In this document: positions 9,885 through 19,521 of the stretch, piece after piece
Layout: each line of letters begins with the position of its first letter
Numbering within the stretch: the stretch's first letter is position 1
From: Roseobacter sp.
GTDB lineage: Bacteria; Pseudomonadota; Alphaproteobacteria; Rhodobacterales; Rhodobacteraceae
Length of the DNA: 64,000 nt
Reading direction: 5' to 3'
Assembly (NCBI GenBank): GCA_002731875.1
Contig: PCCY01000021.1
Coordinates: 522,048 to 586,047, forward strand
Translations under genes and position numbers: made by a program
The notes under the pieces: generated by a model
Seen by the model: the letters and a program-made list of their open reading frames with translations, nothing else
The model's database searches: none
What the model was told of the DNA's origin: nothing

Positions 9885-11183
9885 ATGACCAGCTTTTTCG
9901 ACGGCATCCCCGCAATCGCATACGACCCGCAGGCGGATCACGATTTTGCCTATCGCAGCTATAACCCCGACGAAATGATCTTGGGTAAACGGATGGCCGA
10001 CCATTTACGTTTTGCCGTGGCGTATTGGCACAGCTTCGCGTGGGAAGGGGGCGATCCATTTGGCGGAAGAACCTTTGATCGTCCATGGTTCGGTGACACG
10101 ATGGAACACGCCAAAACCAAGGCGAATACCGCGTTTGACATGTTCAAGATCCTCGGTCAGCCGTATTTCTGTTTTCACGACGCCGATGTCCGCCCCGAGG
10201 GCGATACCTTTGCCGAAAGCACCGCGCGGTTGCACGAGATCACCGATTACCTCGGCGAAAAGATGGAGCAGACGGGCACCAAACTGCTTTGGGGCACCGC
10301 AAACCTGTTTTCGCATCGCCGCTATATGTCTGGCGCCGCCACCAACCCCGATCCCGATATCTTTGCCTATGCCGCCGCGACGGTGAAGGAATGTATCGAC
10401 GTGACACACAAGCTGAGCGGTGAGAACTATGTGCTGTGGGGCGGGCGCGAAGGCTATGAAACGCTGTTGAATACCGACATGAAGCGCGAACGCGAACAGG
10501 CGGGGCATTTCCTGCAAATGTCCGTCGAATATGCCCACAAGATCGGCTTTACCGGTTCGATCCTGATAGAGCCTAAACCGCAGGAACCGACCAAACACCA
10601 GTATGATTACGACGTGGCCACCGTCTATGGTTTTCTCAAGGACTACGGGCTTGAGAACGAGGTGAAGGTGAACATTGAACAGGGCCATGCGATATTGGCG
10701 GGGCATTCGTTTGAACACGAGTTGGCCATGGCCGCAGCGCTTGGCATCTTTGGCTCTATCGACATGAACCGCAACGATTACCAATCCGGCTGGGACACCG
10801 ACCAGTTCCCCAATTCCGTCCCCGAAGTCGCGCTGGCCTATTACGAAGTGCTGAAAGCGGGCGGTTTCACCACCGGCGGCACCAACTTTGACGCGAAATT
10901 GCGCCGCCAGTCGCTGGAGCCGCAGGATCTGATCCTCGCCCATGTCGGTGCCATGGATGTCTGCGCCAAGGGGCTGAGAGCCGCCGCCACGATGCTCGAC
11001 GACGGCAAATTGGAGGCGGCTCTTGACGCGCGTTATGCCGGGTGGCGCTCTGCGCGGGGTCAGGATTTACTTCAAAGCAACCTTGAAACGATCAATGCGC
11101 AGGTAAGGTCGCAGAATCTGAACCCGCAGCCAGTTTCAGGTCGTCAGGAAATGCTGGAGAATTTGGTGAACCGATATCTATAA
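9885..11183 (+). CDS. xylA: Xylose isomerase
   Basis: Xylose isomerase motifs ([57 protein letters not shown]). Confidence 0.96.
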   Translation: MTSFFDGIPAIAYDPQADHDFAYRSYNPDEMILGKRMADHLRFAVAYWHSFAWEGGDPFGGRTFDRPWFGDTMEHAKTKANTAFDMFKILGQPYFCFHDADVRPEGDTFAESTARLHEITDYLGEKMEQTGTKLLWGTANLFSHRRYMSGAATNPDPDIFAYAAATVKECIDVTHKLSGENYVLWGGREGYETLLNTDMKREREQAGHFLQMSVEYAHKIGFTGSILIEPKPQEPTKHQYDYDVATVYGFLKDYGLENEVKVNIEQGHAILAGHSFEHELAMAAALGIFGSIDMNRNDYQSGWDTDQFPNSVPEVALAYYEVLKAGGFTTGGTNFDAKLRRQSLEPQDLILAHVGAMDVCAKGLRAAATMLDDGKLEAALDARYAGWRSARGQDLLQSNLETINAQVRSQNLNPQPVSGRQEMLENLVNRYL

Positions 11184-11227
11184 ATTGCAACATTCATCGC
11201 GTACGTAGGGCGGAAAAGGGGCGTTTT

Positions 11228-11920
11228 ATGTACAATCGCTATGCCATCTATTTCACCCCACCCCCCGGCACCTTTTCCCGCCTGGGTGCCGCGTGGTTGG
11301 GATGGGATATCAAAACCGGCTTTACCGTTGTTCAGCCCGATTATTCTGGCGTGAATGTTGAAAAGATCACTCGGCGACCCAGGAAATACGGCTTGCACGG
11401 GACGATTAAGGCACCCTTCAGGCTGGCGGATGGCCAGACGGAAAACGGATTAGCAGACGCGTTGGAAACGTTTTGCAAAGACCGCCGACCCGTTGCTCTG
11501 GACGGGCTTGCGTTGTCCCGGCTCGGTCGGTTTCTGGCACTTACCCCGCAGGGCGACACACGGGCGTTGCGAAATCTGGCCGACGACACGGTCGAAAGGT
11601 TTGACGAATTTCGCGCGCCCTTGAGCGATGAAGAATTTGCGCGAAAGAATTCCCCGGCGTTGACAGAACAGCAGCGCATCTACTTGAGATACTTTGGCTA
11701 CCCTCACGTGAAAGAGTATTTCCGGTTCCACATCACACTGACCGGGCCGTTGGCACCAGAGCAGAGCTGTTCAATATCGTCTCTGTTGCACGATTATCTT
11801 GAACCTGCCAGTTTGTCCCCTTTCATTCTGGACAGCCTGAGCTTGTGTGGCGAAGCCAGTGATGGCTATTTTCACGAGATCTCTCGATTTGCTTTAGGAA
11901 AAGCTTCGAACTGTCTCTAG
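11228..11920 (+). CDS. DUF1045 family protein (phosphonate-operon-associated, 2H-phosphodiesterase-like)
   Basis: MYNRYAIYFTPPPGTFSRLGAAWLGWD...YGLHGTIKAPFRL...FRFHITLTGPL: two H-x-T motifs typical of 2H phosphoesterase-like DUF1045 proteins. Confidence 0.8.
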   Translation: MYNRYAIYFTPPPGTFSRLGAAWLGWDIKTGFTVVQPDYSGVNVEKITRRPRKYGLHGTIKAPFRLADGQTENGLADALETFCKDRRPVALDGLALSRLGRFLALTPQGDTRALRNLADDTVERFDEFRAPLSDEEFARKNSPALTEQQRIYLRYFGYPHVKEYFRFHITLTGPLAPEQSCSISSLLHDYLEPASLSPFILDSLSLCGEASDGYFHEISRFALGKASNCL

Positions 11921-13426
11921 CGCACCGGACAGCGCCTTGCCGTCCGGGTCTTGCAGGGCTGCCGCATGTAACCGTGCAACCCATTCAGCAGCGTCCTTGC
12001 GATCTTTCACCAAATCCGCACCCTGCATCACGTTCACGAATTTTGATTGCCCACGGCCGTGCGTATCTGAATATCCCTTTATAAGCCGCTGGCACCGTAG
12101 CATTTCGACACTAAGCATATAGTTGGACGCCAATGGTGCCAGGCTTTGGTGCAACCAAGCGTCCAAATGTGCAACTTCGATAGTGTGCCGGCGGGTTTTC
12201 AAGCGATAGGATCTTAAACCACCAAGCCAATAGAGCAGCAAAAACGCGGGTATGCTATCGGTGCGCAGACGACGCCCCTTGCCAAACCAACGGTTCAACC
12301 AAGCCATTGCGCGTGGGCTGTTCTCAACTCTTGCTCCCAACCCTCGTGGCAACAGGCCTGAAATTTCTTCGGCCCGCGGGTGGAAATATTCGGTCAACTG
12401 CATTCCCTGATCAGACCGGACACTCATTTCGGCTCGTATACGATCAAAGCGGGGACCACGGGTTTTGATATCCGCCACACGGATGATATCGTCATAGGCC
12501 ATGGCATTTGCAATGTATTTAGCCGCCGTAACCGCAAGCAGCCAGTGATCAGAGGCCCTGTCTAGAGCGACGATCGGTTCCAGCCGGTCAAGGTAGAGAC
12601 TGCCATAGGCACAATCTTGAAAATCGACCACTTTTGCAAGACCTGCCAAGGCCATCTGATGAACCGGCTCAGGAAGGGCATCAATACGGTTACGCAACAC
12701 CTCCCACTGCAGCGTAGGATTGGCTTGGCCTACGGATGCAAGCGTCGACGACCGAGCGGCGGTATCGTTGTCATTCAGCCCCAAGGTCGCATCAAACCCT
12801 GCTGAAAATGCCTGTAAGCTTGGGCCGACACCTTTGCCGCTTTCGCGAATGGTATTTTCAAAGGCCGCTCGAGAAAAAGGTAATGTGCCCGATGCAGCCA
12901 GCGCTCCAAATAGGCTGGCCGATATATTCGAACCGTGTGCTACGGCCAGCCGCTCCATATCGGCAAGTATTAGTGTCTGGGCAGCAATTTCCGCCGCGGC
13001 ATGGACCTCTTTGGCATTCGCGATGCCGTCGCCAGGGGCTGATTTTTCCGATACCGCCAGCGCACGATGAGTCGATCCTATCAGCGTTGTTTTATCGGGC
13101 GTTACAAACCCCCTCATGATGGCGCGTCCCACCTCCATCATCTCGGCGGCGATCAAGATATCTACGTCGCCAGCGGATGGTGCCAAGGCAAAGACCGGAG
13201 GTCGTTCGCTGGCCGGAGCCATTTCCACGTAATAAATCGTCGCCCCTGTTCGTTGTGCAACGCCTGCGACGCTTGTCGCTTGAACGCTATATCCCTGTGC
13301 CCGTGCCAGCTTTTCGATCCAGCCGGTCAATACTCCGCCGCCCTGCCCGCCAACGGCCATTATCGCCAGTTTTGTTATACCTGGCGTTTGCGCCCTGACA
13401 GGCCCCCCCGAAAGGTCACCGGTCAT
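11894..13426 (-). CDS. iorB: Indolepyruvate oxidoreductase subunit beta, long form with C-terminal extension
   Basis: Start MTGDLSGGPVRAQTPGITKLAIMAVGGQGGGVLTGWIEKLA; ATGA overlap with the iorA stop; about 300-aa C-terminal extension. Confidence 0.85.
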   Translation of the reverse strand: MTGDLSGGPVRAQTPGITKLAIMAVGGQGGGVLTGWIEKLARAQGYSVQATSVAGVAQRTGATIYYVEMAPASERPPVFALAPSAGDVDILIAAEMMEVGRAIMRGFVTPDKTTLIGSTHRALAVSEKSAPGDGIANAKEVHAAAEIAAQTLILADMERLAVAHGSNISASLFGALAASGTLPFSRAAFENTIRESGKGVGPSLQAFSAGFDATLGLNDNDTAARSSTLASVGQANPTLQWEVLRNRIDALPEPVHQMALAGLAKVVDFQDCAYGSLYLDRLEPIVALDRASDHWLLAVTAAKYIANAMAYDDIIRVADIKTRGPRFDRIRAEMSVRSDQGMQLTEYFHPRAEEISGLLPRGLGARVENSPRAMAWLNRWFGKGRRLRTDSIPAFLLLYWLGGLRSYRLKTRRHTIEVAHLDAWLHQSLAPLASNYMLSVEMLRCQRLIKGYSDTHGRGQSKFVNVMQGADLVKDRKDAAEWVARLHAAALQDPDGKALSGALETVRSFS

Positions 13427-15561
13427 GAGAATGCCAGCCGCTTTGCGCTGCGGCGTTTTTGTAACCAGGCAATCACCTTGTTGCGCTGCCGGGTGCGCCA
13501 TGCCTCGTGACGCTTGGGGTTGTGCACCACATCTACCTGATAGAAAGAAGGGCAAAGAATTGCCGTATCTGCGACCTCACCGCAGTTACCACAACCAACG
13601 CAAGTCTGATCAATATGCGCAACAGGGTCATCGCGTAGCGGGTCATCAAGCTTTTTCAGCGACAAGGACGGGCACCCTGACAGACGGATACAAGCATGAT
13701 CACCCGTGCATATGTCCGGGTCGACGCCAAAGCGCGGAACGCTGGTACGCTGACCTTCATGTATGGCAAGGTCGCGTTGCGGTTTTTCACGGCGCTGCTT
13801 GTTGAGCATACATTCCGATGATGCGATTATCACCTTTGGACCCTTGTAATCGGTGGTCAGGGCGTCGCGCAGAACATCTCGCATCCGGCCCACATCATAT
13901 GTGCGGTCGATCTGCCTGATCCATTCAACGCCTATCCCGCCTAAGGCCTTTGATATGGGGTTATTCGTCGATTTAGTGTCGTTTTGCGCACGGCTAGACA
14001 GTACATCCTGGCCGCCGGTCGCAGCAGAATAATAATTGTCGACAATCACGACAACGCTGTCGGATTTGTTGAATACCATGTTCCCGATAGATGAGCTCAG
14101 GCCGTTGTGCCAAAATCCTCCGTCACCCAAGATAGAGATCGCCCGGCGTTCCCCCCCACCGTCAAAAGCTGCGTTGGATGCTGGGCCCAGACCGTATCCC
14201 ATAGTTGCACCACCAATTTCGAACGGCGGAAGCGAAGCGAACAGGTGACAGCCGATATCCCCGCTGATCTGGTGTTTGCCAAGCTCTTGCTCGGTCAGCT
14301 TCATCGCTGCAAAAATCGGTCGTTCGGGACAGCCTGTGCAAAATCCTGGCGGGCGGATTGGAACAGTCTTTGTAAGATCCGGGATTTCCGGCGCGACCGT
14401 GTTAGGCGCGCGCACCTGGCCGGGCAACAGGTTCGGTGCAACGGTTTTGAGGAATGCTGTGATACCGTCAAGCATTACCTGACCGGTGTATTCCCCCGCC
14501 ATTGGAAAAACATCCTTGCCGTGCAAGGCCACCGAACTACGGGACTTGTACAGCATGCTGCCCAGCTGTTGTTCGATAAAGTCTGGCTGGCCTTCCTCGA
14601 CAACCAAAACATGACCCTTGCCTACGCAAAACTGGTCGAACTCTTCTCTGATCAAGGGATATGTGACGTTCAGAACATAAATCGGTATCTTGCTATCGCC
14701 ATAGATATCGGCCAATCCCAGACGGTGCAGCGCACGCACCACGCCGTTGTACATGCCGCCCTGCACAACAATGCCCAACGGCGCGTTGCGGGGGCCGAAT
14801 ACTTCATTCAGCCCATTTTTCACAATAAAGGTCTCGGCGGCGGGCCAGCGATTTGCGATCTTGTCCTGTTCGTGAAGATAGCTCATCGGGGGGAGAACCA
14901 CGCGCGAAAAGTCACTGCGCGGGTCGCGAAGCGCGTCTTTTACCGTAAGCGGCGGCACCACGTTATCGCGGGTTTCAAAACTGCCGGTGACGTGACAAGA
15001 CCTGATCCGTACCATCAGCATCACCGGCGTATTGCTCGCTTCAGACAGCTCGAACCCGTCCTTGACGGCCTTGGTGATGCTGGGCAGATTGGGGCGCGGG
15101 TCCAGCAGCCAGAACTGAGACTTCATCGCGAAGGCGTGAGATCTCTCTTGCATGATCGACGATCCTTCACCGTAGTCTTCGCCCACGATCACCAACGCGC
15201 CGCCGGTCACCCCCGACGAACTGAGGTTGGCCAGCGCGTCAGCCGCCACGTTGACCCCTACCGGGCCTTTGAACGTTACCGCACCTCGGATCGGGTAATG
15301 CACCGATGCCGCCAACATTGCGGCAGCGGCGGCTTCGCTCGCGTTTGCCTCGAACCTCACGCCCAGTTCATCAAGAACATCCTGCGCGTCTGCAAGTACG
15401 TCCATCAAATGGCTGATCGGTGCCCCCTGATACCCGCCGACATAGCCCACGCCATTTTCCAACAGGGCCTTGGTAATGGCCAAAATACCTTCGCCGGTAA
15501 AGGTTTCCCCGTGACCCAGACGCAGATATTCGACTTCATTGCTAAAGGATCTTTCCGCCAC
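13423..15561 (-). CDS. iorA: Indolepyruvate ferredoxin oxidoreductase subunit alpha
   Basis: TPP enzyme motifs (GDIGCHLFASLPPF...GDGGFWHNGLSSSIGN...DNYYSAATGGQ) and C-terminal 4Fe-4S motif CVGCGNCGEVADTAILCP. Confidence 0.92.
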   Translation of the reverse strand: MAERSFSNEVEYLRLGHGETFTGEGILAITKALLENGVGYVGGYQGAPISHLMDVLADAQDVLDELGVRFEANASEAAAAAMLAASVHYPIRGAVTFKGPVGVNVAADALANLSSSGVTGGALVIVGEDYGEGSSIMQERSHAFAMKSQFWLLDPRPNLPSITKAVKDGFELSEASNTPVMLMVRIRSCHVTGSFETRDNVVPPLTVKDALRDPRSDFSRVVLPPMSYLHEQDKIANRWPAAETFIVKNGLNEVFGPRNAPLGIVVQGGMYNGVVRALHRLGLADIYGDSKIPIYVLNVTYPLIREEFDQFCVGKGHVLVVEEGQPDFIEQQLGSMLYKSRSSVALHGKDVFPMAGEYTGQVMLDGITAFLKTVAPNLLPGQVRAPNTVAPEIPDLTKTVPIRPPGFCTGCPERPIFAAMKLTEQELGKHQISGDIGCHLFASLPPFEIGGATMGYGLGPASNAAFDGGGERRAISILGDGGFWHNGLSSSIGNMVFNKSDSVVVIVDNYYSAATGGQDVLSSRAQNDTKSTNNPISKALGGIGVEWIRQIDRTYDVGRMRDVLRDALTTDYKGPKVIIASSECMLNKQRREKPQRDLAIHEGQRTSVPRFGVDPDICTGDHACIRLSGCPSLSLKKLDDPLRDDPVAHIDQTCVGCGNCGEVADTAILCPSFYQVDVVHNPKRHEAWRTRQRNKVIAWLQKRRSAKRLAFS

Positions 15562-15573
15562 TGAATTCCCCCT

Positions 15574-16053
15574 TCAAAAATCATGCTTGCGAATGTTCTT
15601 CAGCATTTTCTGCAAGGTACCAACAAAGGCACTTTTCTCGGTTTCTGTGACACCGCGGAACATTGCCTCGTAGGCGTTGGACATGTGTGGCCAAAGCTGA
15701 TCAAAGGTCTTGCGGCCAGCGTCAGTCAGAAATATCCGCGTGGCTCTGCTGTCGTTGGGGTCAGGCAGCCGCGCGACCAATCCGTCTTGCACTAATGCAT
15801 CCAACCCTCTGCTTAGGGTCGATTGTTGTACGACCGCGTAAACCGCCAGTTCGCGGATCAAAATACCATCCAACACGGACAACACTGCAAGCGATCGCAT
15901 TTGCGTTGTGGTCAAACCCAGCTTTGCCATCTCTTCCCGCAGGGCGGCGTTATAGCGCCCCATTAACCGGTTCATCAAATAGGGCGCAAAGTTTTCCAAC
16001 CCCATTTCAGCCAGTTTTCGAGCCTTATCTGAAGGTATGTCCTGTAGAATCAC
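15574..16053 (-). CDS. MarR family transcriptional regulator
   Basis: 159 aa wHTH: VVQQSTLSRGLDALVQDGLVARLPDPNDSRATRIFLTDAG. Confidence 0.88.
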   Translation of the reverse strand: MILQDIPSDKARKLAEMGLENFAPYLMNRLMGRYNAALREEMAKLGLTTTQMRSLAVLSVLDGILIRELAVYAVVQQSTLSRGLDALVQDGLVARLPDPNDSRATRIFLTDAGRKTFDQLWPHMSNAYEAMFRGVTETEKSAFVGTLQKMLKNIRKHDF

Positions 16054-16109
16054 ACGCTGGTTCCTTATGCAGCTTCAGCACCAGATTGCCGAAGTTGGGG
16101 CGCTGTTTT

Positions 16110-16910
16110 TCAGTCTTTGGGAACAAGGGCAAGTGCACGGATCGGGCTGCCGGTCCCATGCTGTATTTTCAACGGGGCGGCGATCAGGATCGCCCCCTTT
16201 GCCGGCAATTGATCAAGATTTGCAAGGCTGGCCAACCCAAAGCAATTATCGCGATGCAGTAGATTATGCGCGGGATACGGGGGCTCCATTCCGCCGGCTT
16301 GTCCGGCATCGGTACCTATACATTGCGTTCCCCACCCCACGATCCCTTTTGACAAAAGATACTCGATACAGTCAGGCGTCGGGCCGGGACTATGAGGGCC
16401 AGAATCATCGGCATTCAGAAACCTGGCCTCGTCAGTCGCGCGTTTGTCCCAATCGGTGCGCATAACCACCCATTCACCCGCACCGATCTCGCCATATTCT
16501 GACTCCCATGCTTTTACGCTGTCGGCGGTTAACAGAAAGTCTTCGTTTTTAGCTGTCTCTTCCGAGCAATCAATTACGTTTACCGGGGCGACAAGCCGCT
16601 GGACATCAAGGGTATCGGTAAACCCGTCATCGTAATCCTTGCCGGTGATCCAGTGATGAGGAGCGTCGAAATGGGTACCGGCATGTTCGCCCAGCTTCAG
16701 CCAGTTCCACGCAAAGAACGGGCCGTCCTCATCGTATTCACTGATCTTGTGAATTTCGACTTTAGGGGTATTTTTGGCGAAATCCTCGGGCAGCCGGAGA
16801 ATCGGCGTATCCGGTCCCAAAACACCCGTGCAGTCCACCACTTTCACGTCACCTGATGCCAACATCATAGCAAGGTTCGTCAGACTATTTTCGCTGTTCA
16901 TCGTCGTCAC
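16110..16910 (-). CDS. Cyclase family protein (kynurenine formamidase-like)
   Basis: Metal-binding HAGTHFDAPHHW motif; MRTDWDKR; overall cyclase family pattern. Confidence 0.85.
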   Translation of the reverse strand: MTTMNSENSLTNLAMMLASGDVKVVDCTGVLGPDTPILRLPEDFAKNTPKVEIHKISEYDEDGPFFAWNWLKLGEHAGTHFDAPHHWITGKDYDDGFTDTLDVQRLVAPVNVIDCSEETAKNEDFLLTADSVKAWESEYGEIGAGEWVVMRTDWDKRATDEARFLNADDSGPHSPGPTPDCIEYLLSKGIVGWGTQCIGTDAGQAGGMEPPYPAHNLLHRDNCFGLASLANLDQLPAKGAILIAAPLKIQHGTGSPIRALALVPKD

Positions 16911-16969
16911 TCCCTATCCTGTACCGCCTAACGTGTATTGGGTAAGATGCTAGGTAGCGTTATATGCGT

Positions 16970-16991
16970 TTGCAACTAAAATTACATTTGC
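16970..16991. promoter_or_regulatory. Candidate operator in the cyclase/kynureninase-like divergent promoter
   Basis: TTGCAACT-aaaat-TAC-a-TTTGC; a similar element lies upstream of the aminotransferase gene at 19305-19329. Confidence 0.35.
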
Positions 16992-17021
16992 CCTAACATA
17001 AGACACTATTCCAAGGTAGCG

Positions 17022-18137
17022 ATGATGGACCACGCATACTTTCTTTATCATTCGATTGGACAATACCCTGGCAAAGCTATCCAGATGGCAAATGCCATGT
17101 CTGAATTTGCCGATATTTGGGCCGCAGCGGATGATGGTCAGTGGCCGAAGGTGCTCACCAAAAGGGAAGAGTTCCTGTCGCGATGGCGCACCTTGATTCA
17201 CGCCCCGGATGGCAGCCTGACCAGCGCAGAAAATGTAACTACGGCACTTTTTTCGGTGATCGGTGGCCTGCCCCCCGGTTACCTGCGTGGCAAGAGACTG
17301 CTGATCGCGGCAGATTGCTTTCCGTCTCTGCATTTCCTGCTGAGTGGTCTCGCCGATCGGATGGGTTTTGTGCTGGATACTGTTCCGATGCGGGACGGGC
17401 AGTTCTGGGTGCAGGACGATGACATGCTCGATGCGTGGGGGCCAGATGTCGGCCTGGCGTTGTTAACCTTCGTAACCTCTACCAGCTCGCATCAGTGCGA
17501 TCTCTCGCGGTTGTTGCAGCATGGAAAGACCATGGGGTCTCTGGTAGGGCTTGATTTGACCCAAGGCATCGGGATCATCCCATTCTCTCTTGTCGATCAT
17601 CCAGTGGATTTTGCAGTTTCCTCCAGCCTCAAATGGCTGTGCGGCACGCCCGGGGCCGGTATAATTCAAATGCACACTAACCTGATCGAACAGGTCACCC
17701 CAGAGCTGCGCGGATGGTTTTCACAGGAAAATCCGTTTTCATGGGACCTCGATGCATTTAAATACGCCCCGGATGCGCGGCGGTTCGACAACGGAACACC
17801 TTCAGTTCTAGCTTGTTTAGGGTCTGTCCCTGGGTTGAAATGGCATGCCACGCAGGAAGGCCTGTTGGCACATAACCGGTCACTTACCGATCAGATCATC
17901 GTGGCGGCGGACCACGCTGGGCTTACCGTCGCAACCCCGCGCCTGCACGATCAGCGCGGCGGATCGGTTATGATTCAATTGCCTGAAACGACAGATAGTC
18001 AAACGCTGGTGCAACAATTGCGCGAACAGTCTATTTACGTTGACGCGCGCGGGCAGATCCTGCGTCTGTCACCAGGGGCGATTACCACCGAACACCACGT
18101 AGATAAACTGTTCGATCAGCTTATTCCCCTTGTTTAG
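17022..18137 (+). CDS. Kynureninase-like PLP-dependent aminotransferase class V-fold protein
   Basis: LVGLDLTQGIGIIPFSLVDHPVDFAVSSSLKWLCGTPGAG aligns with the kynureninase PLP-lysine region; divergent from the kynurenine-formamidase-like gene. Confidence 0.75.
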   Translation: MMDHAYFLYHSIGQYPGKAIQMANAMSEFADIWAAADDGQWPKVLTKREEFLSRWRTLIHAPDGSLTSAENVTTALFSVIGGLPPGYLRGKRLLIAADCFPSLHFLLSGLADRMGFVLDTVPMRDGQFWVQDDDMLDAWGPDVGLALLTFVTSTSSHQCDLSRLLQHGKTMGSLVGLDLTQGIGIIPFSLVDHPVDFAVSSSLKWLCGTPGAGIIQMHTNLIEQVTPELRGWFSQENPFSWDLDAFKYAPDARRFDNGTPSVLACLGSVPGLKWHATQEGLLAHNRSLTDQIIVAADHAGLTVATPRLHDQRGGSVMIQLPETTDSQTLVQQLREQSIYVDARGQILRLSPGAITTEHHVDKLFDQLIPLV

Positions 18138-19294
18138 AGGCTATTGAAAAAGCGCTGCATACGATCCATTGCATCGGCCAGCACCTCTAGTTCAGCGCAG
18201 CCGAAACAAACACGCAGATGCCCCTCGCCGGCGGTGCCATAGAAACTGCCTGCTTCCACAACCACGCCGGTGTCGCGCAATAAACGGTCCGCACATTCCT
18301 GGGCGTGCAACCCGGTTGCCGTGATATCGGGAAACGCATAGATCGCACCCTGGACATCGGCACACGTCACACCGGGCATTTGATTTAGTCGCCCGACCAC
18401 ATAATCACGTCGCTCGCGGTCCCGCGCTACCAGAGTCGCCAACACGGAACTATCGCCAGTTACCGCCGCCAGCGCTCCGTATTGGATAAACGTGTTCACA
18501 TGGGTGGCGTCATTGGTGGTAATTTTCATCAGCGGGGGCATCAATACTTCGGCCGCGGCAACGTATCCCAGTCGCCAGCCGTCCATCGCATACGCTTTGG
18601 TAAATGCGAAAAGCGTGATCGTCCGCTCTTTCATGCCGGGCAATGAGGCGATCGAAATATGCGGCGTGTCATAGGTGATTTCTTCATAAACCTCGTCGGA
18701 AATCACCAGCAGATCATATTCCCGCGCCAAATCAGCGATAATCTGCAATTCGTCAAGACTGTACACCCGACCGGTAGGGTTACAGGGATTGACCAACACA
18801 ATCACCCGGGTGGCTGAAGTGATAACAGGCTCTATCAAGGCGCGATTGATCGAAAATCCGTTTGTGGCATCCAATGGCGCAATGGTGACTTTGGCCCCGG
18901 CCAGTTCGGCTTTGCCAATATGCTGCGGATAATAGGGGGCAAGCAGCAATGCCTCATCACCCGCGTCAAGAAAACCCATGAAGGCTGCAAACGACCCTTG
19001 GGTCAAACCGTTGGTGATCAGAATCTCATCAGCGGTGACATCGATCGCGTTCTGACGCTTCAGCTTGTGGGACAACGCCTGACGCAGTTCGGAGAGCCCT
19101 TGCAGGTCTGAATAGTGAACGTGGCCGTTTTGCAGAGCTGCAATCGTTGCGTCCTTTATATGTTGGGGGGTGTCGTCGGCAGGCATGCCGAGTTCCAGAT
19201 GGATCAGGTCACCCGGCATGCCGACAGCTTTGGCGAACATGCCAAAGTTTTTAGGGCTGGTGTCGGTAATTCGTCGGGCAGGGCGAATGGCCAT
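18134..19294 (-). CDS. Pyridoxal phosphate-dependent aminotransferase (class I/II)
   Basis: LVNPCNPTGRVYS, ISDEVYEEITYD, AFTKAYAMDGWRLGY motifs; RBS aaggaaa upstream of ATG at 19294. Confidence 0.88.
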   Translation of the reverse strand: MAIRPARRITDTSPKNFGMFAKAVGMPGDLIHLELGMPADDTPQHIKDATIAALQNGHVHYSDLQGLSELRQALSHKLKRQNAIDVTADEILITNGLTQGSFAAFMGFLDAGDEALLLAPYYPQHIGKAELAGAKVTIAPLDATNGFSINRALIEPVITSATRVIVLVNPCNPTGRVYSLDELQIIADLAREYDLLVISDEVYEEITYDTPHISIASLPGMKERTITLFAFTKAYAMDGWRLGYVAAAEVLMPPLMKITTNDATHVNTFIQYGALAAVTGDSSVLATLVARDRERRDYVVGRLNQMPGVTCADVQGAIYAFPDITATGLHAQECADRLLRDTGVVVEAGSFYGTAGEGHLRVCFGCAELEVLADAMDRMQRFFNSL

Positions 19295-19304
19295 TCCGCT
19301 TTCC

Positions 19305-19329
19305 TTGCAACTTAACACCTACGTTTGCA
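19305..19329. promoter_or_regulatory. Candidate operator upstream of the aminotransferase gene
   Basis: TTGCAACT-taacacc-TAC-g-TTTGCA; resembles the element at 16970-16991. Confidence 0.35.
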
Positions 19330-19521
19330 TTAATTTTGATACCGCAGGTCAGCCAGAACACCAAACCGAAACGGACCGCTCTGTCGGCGGTATTTATCCA
19401 GAGCTCGACGGTCAGAGGCCGGCGGACCCTGCGCTGGTTTTACACTGTTATGCCCGTACAGAGACACAAAACCCGCCCAAACTCATGTCCAGGCGGCTTT
19501 CATGGTAACTTTATGACTTGC

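Noticed and set aside
10005-10943. 312-aa minus-strand ORF
   Set aside because: Shadow ORF opposite xylA; the composition is typical of antisense frames in GC-rich codon-biased DNA.
14107-15564. 485-aa plus-strand ORF
   Set aside because: It is antisense to iorA, which has clear TPP and Fe-S motifs; the translation shows no recognisable family features.
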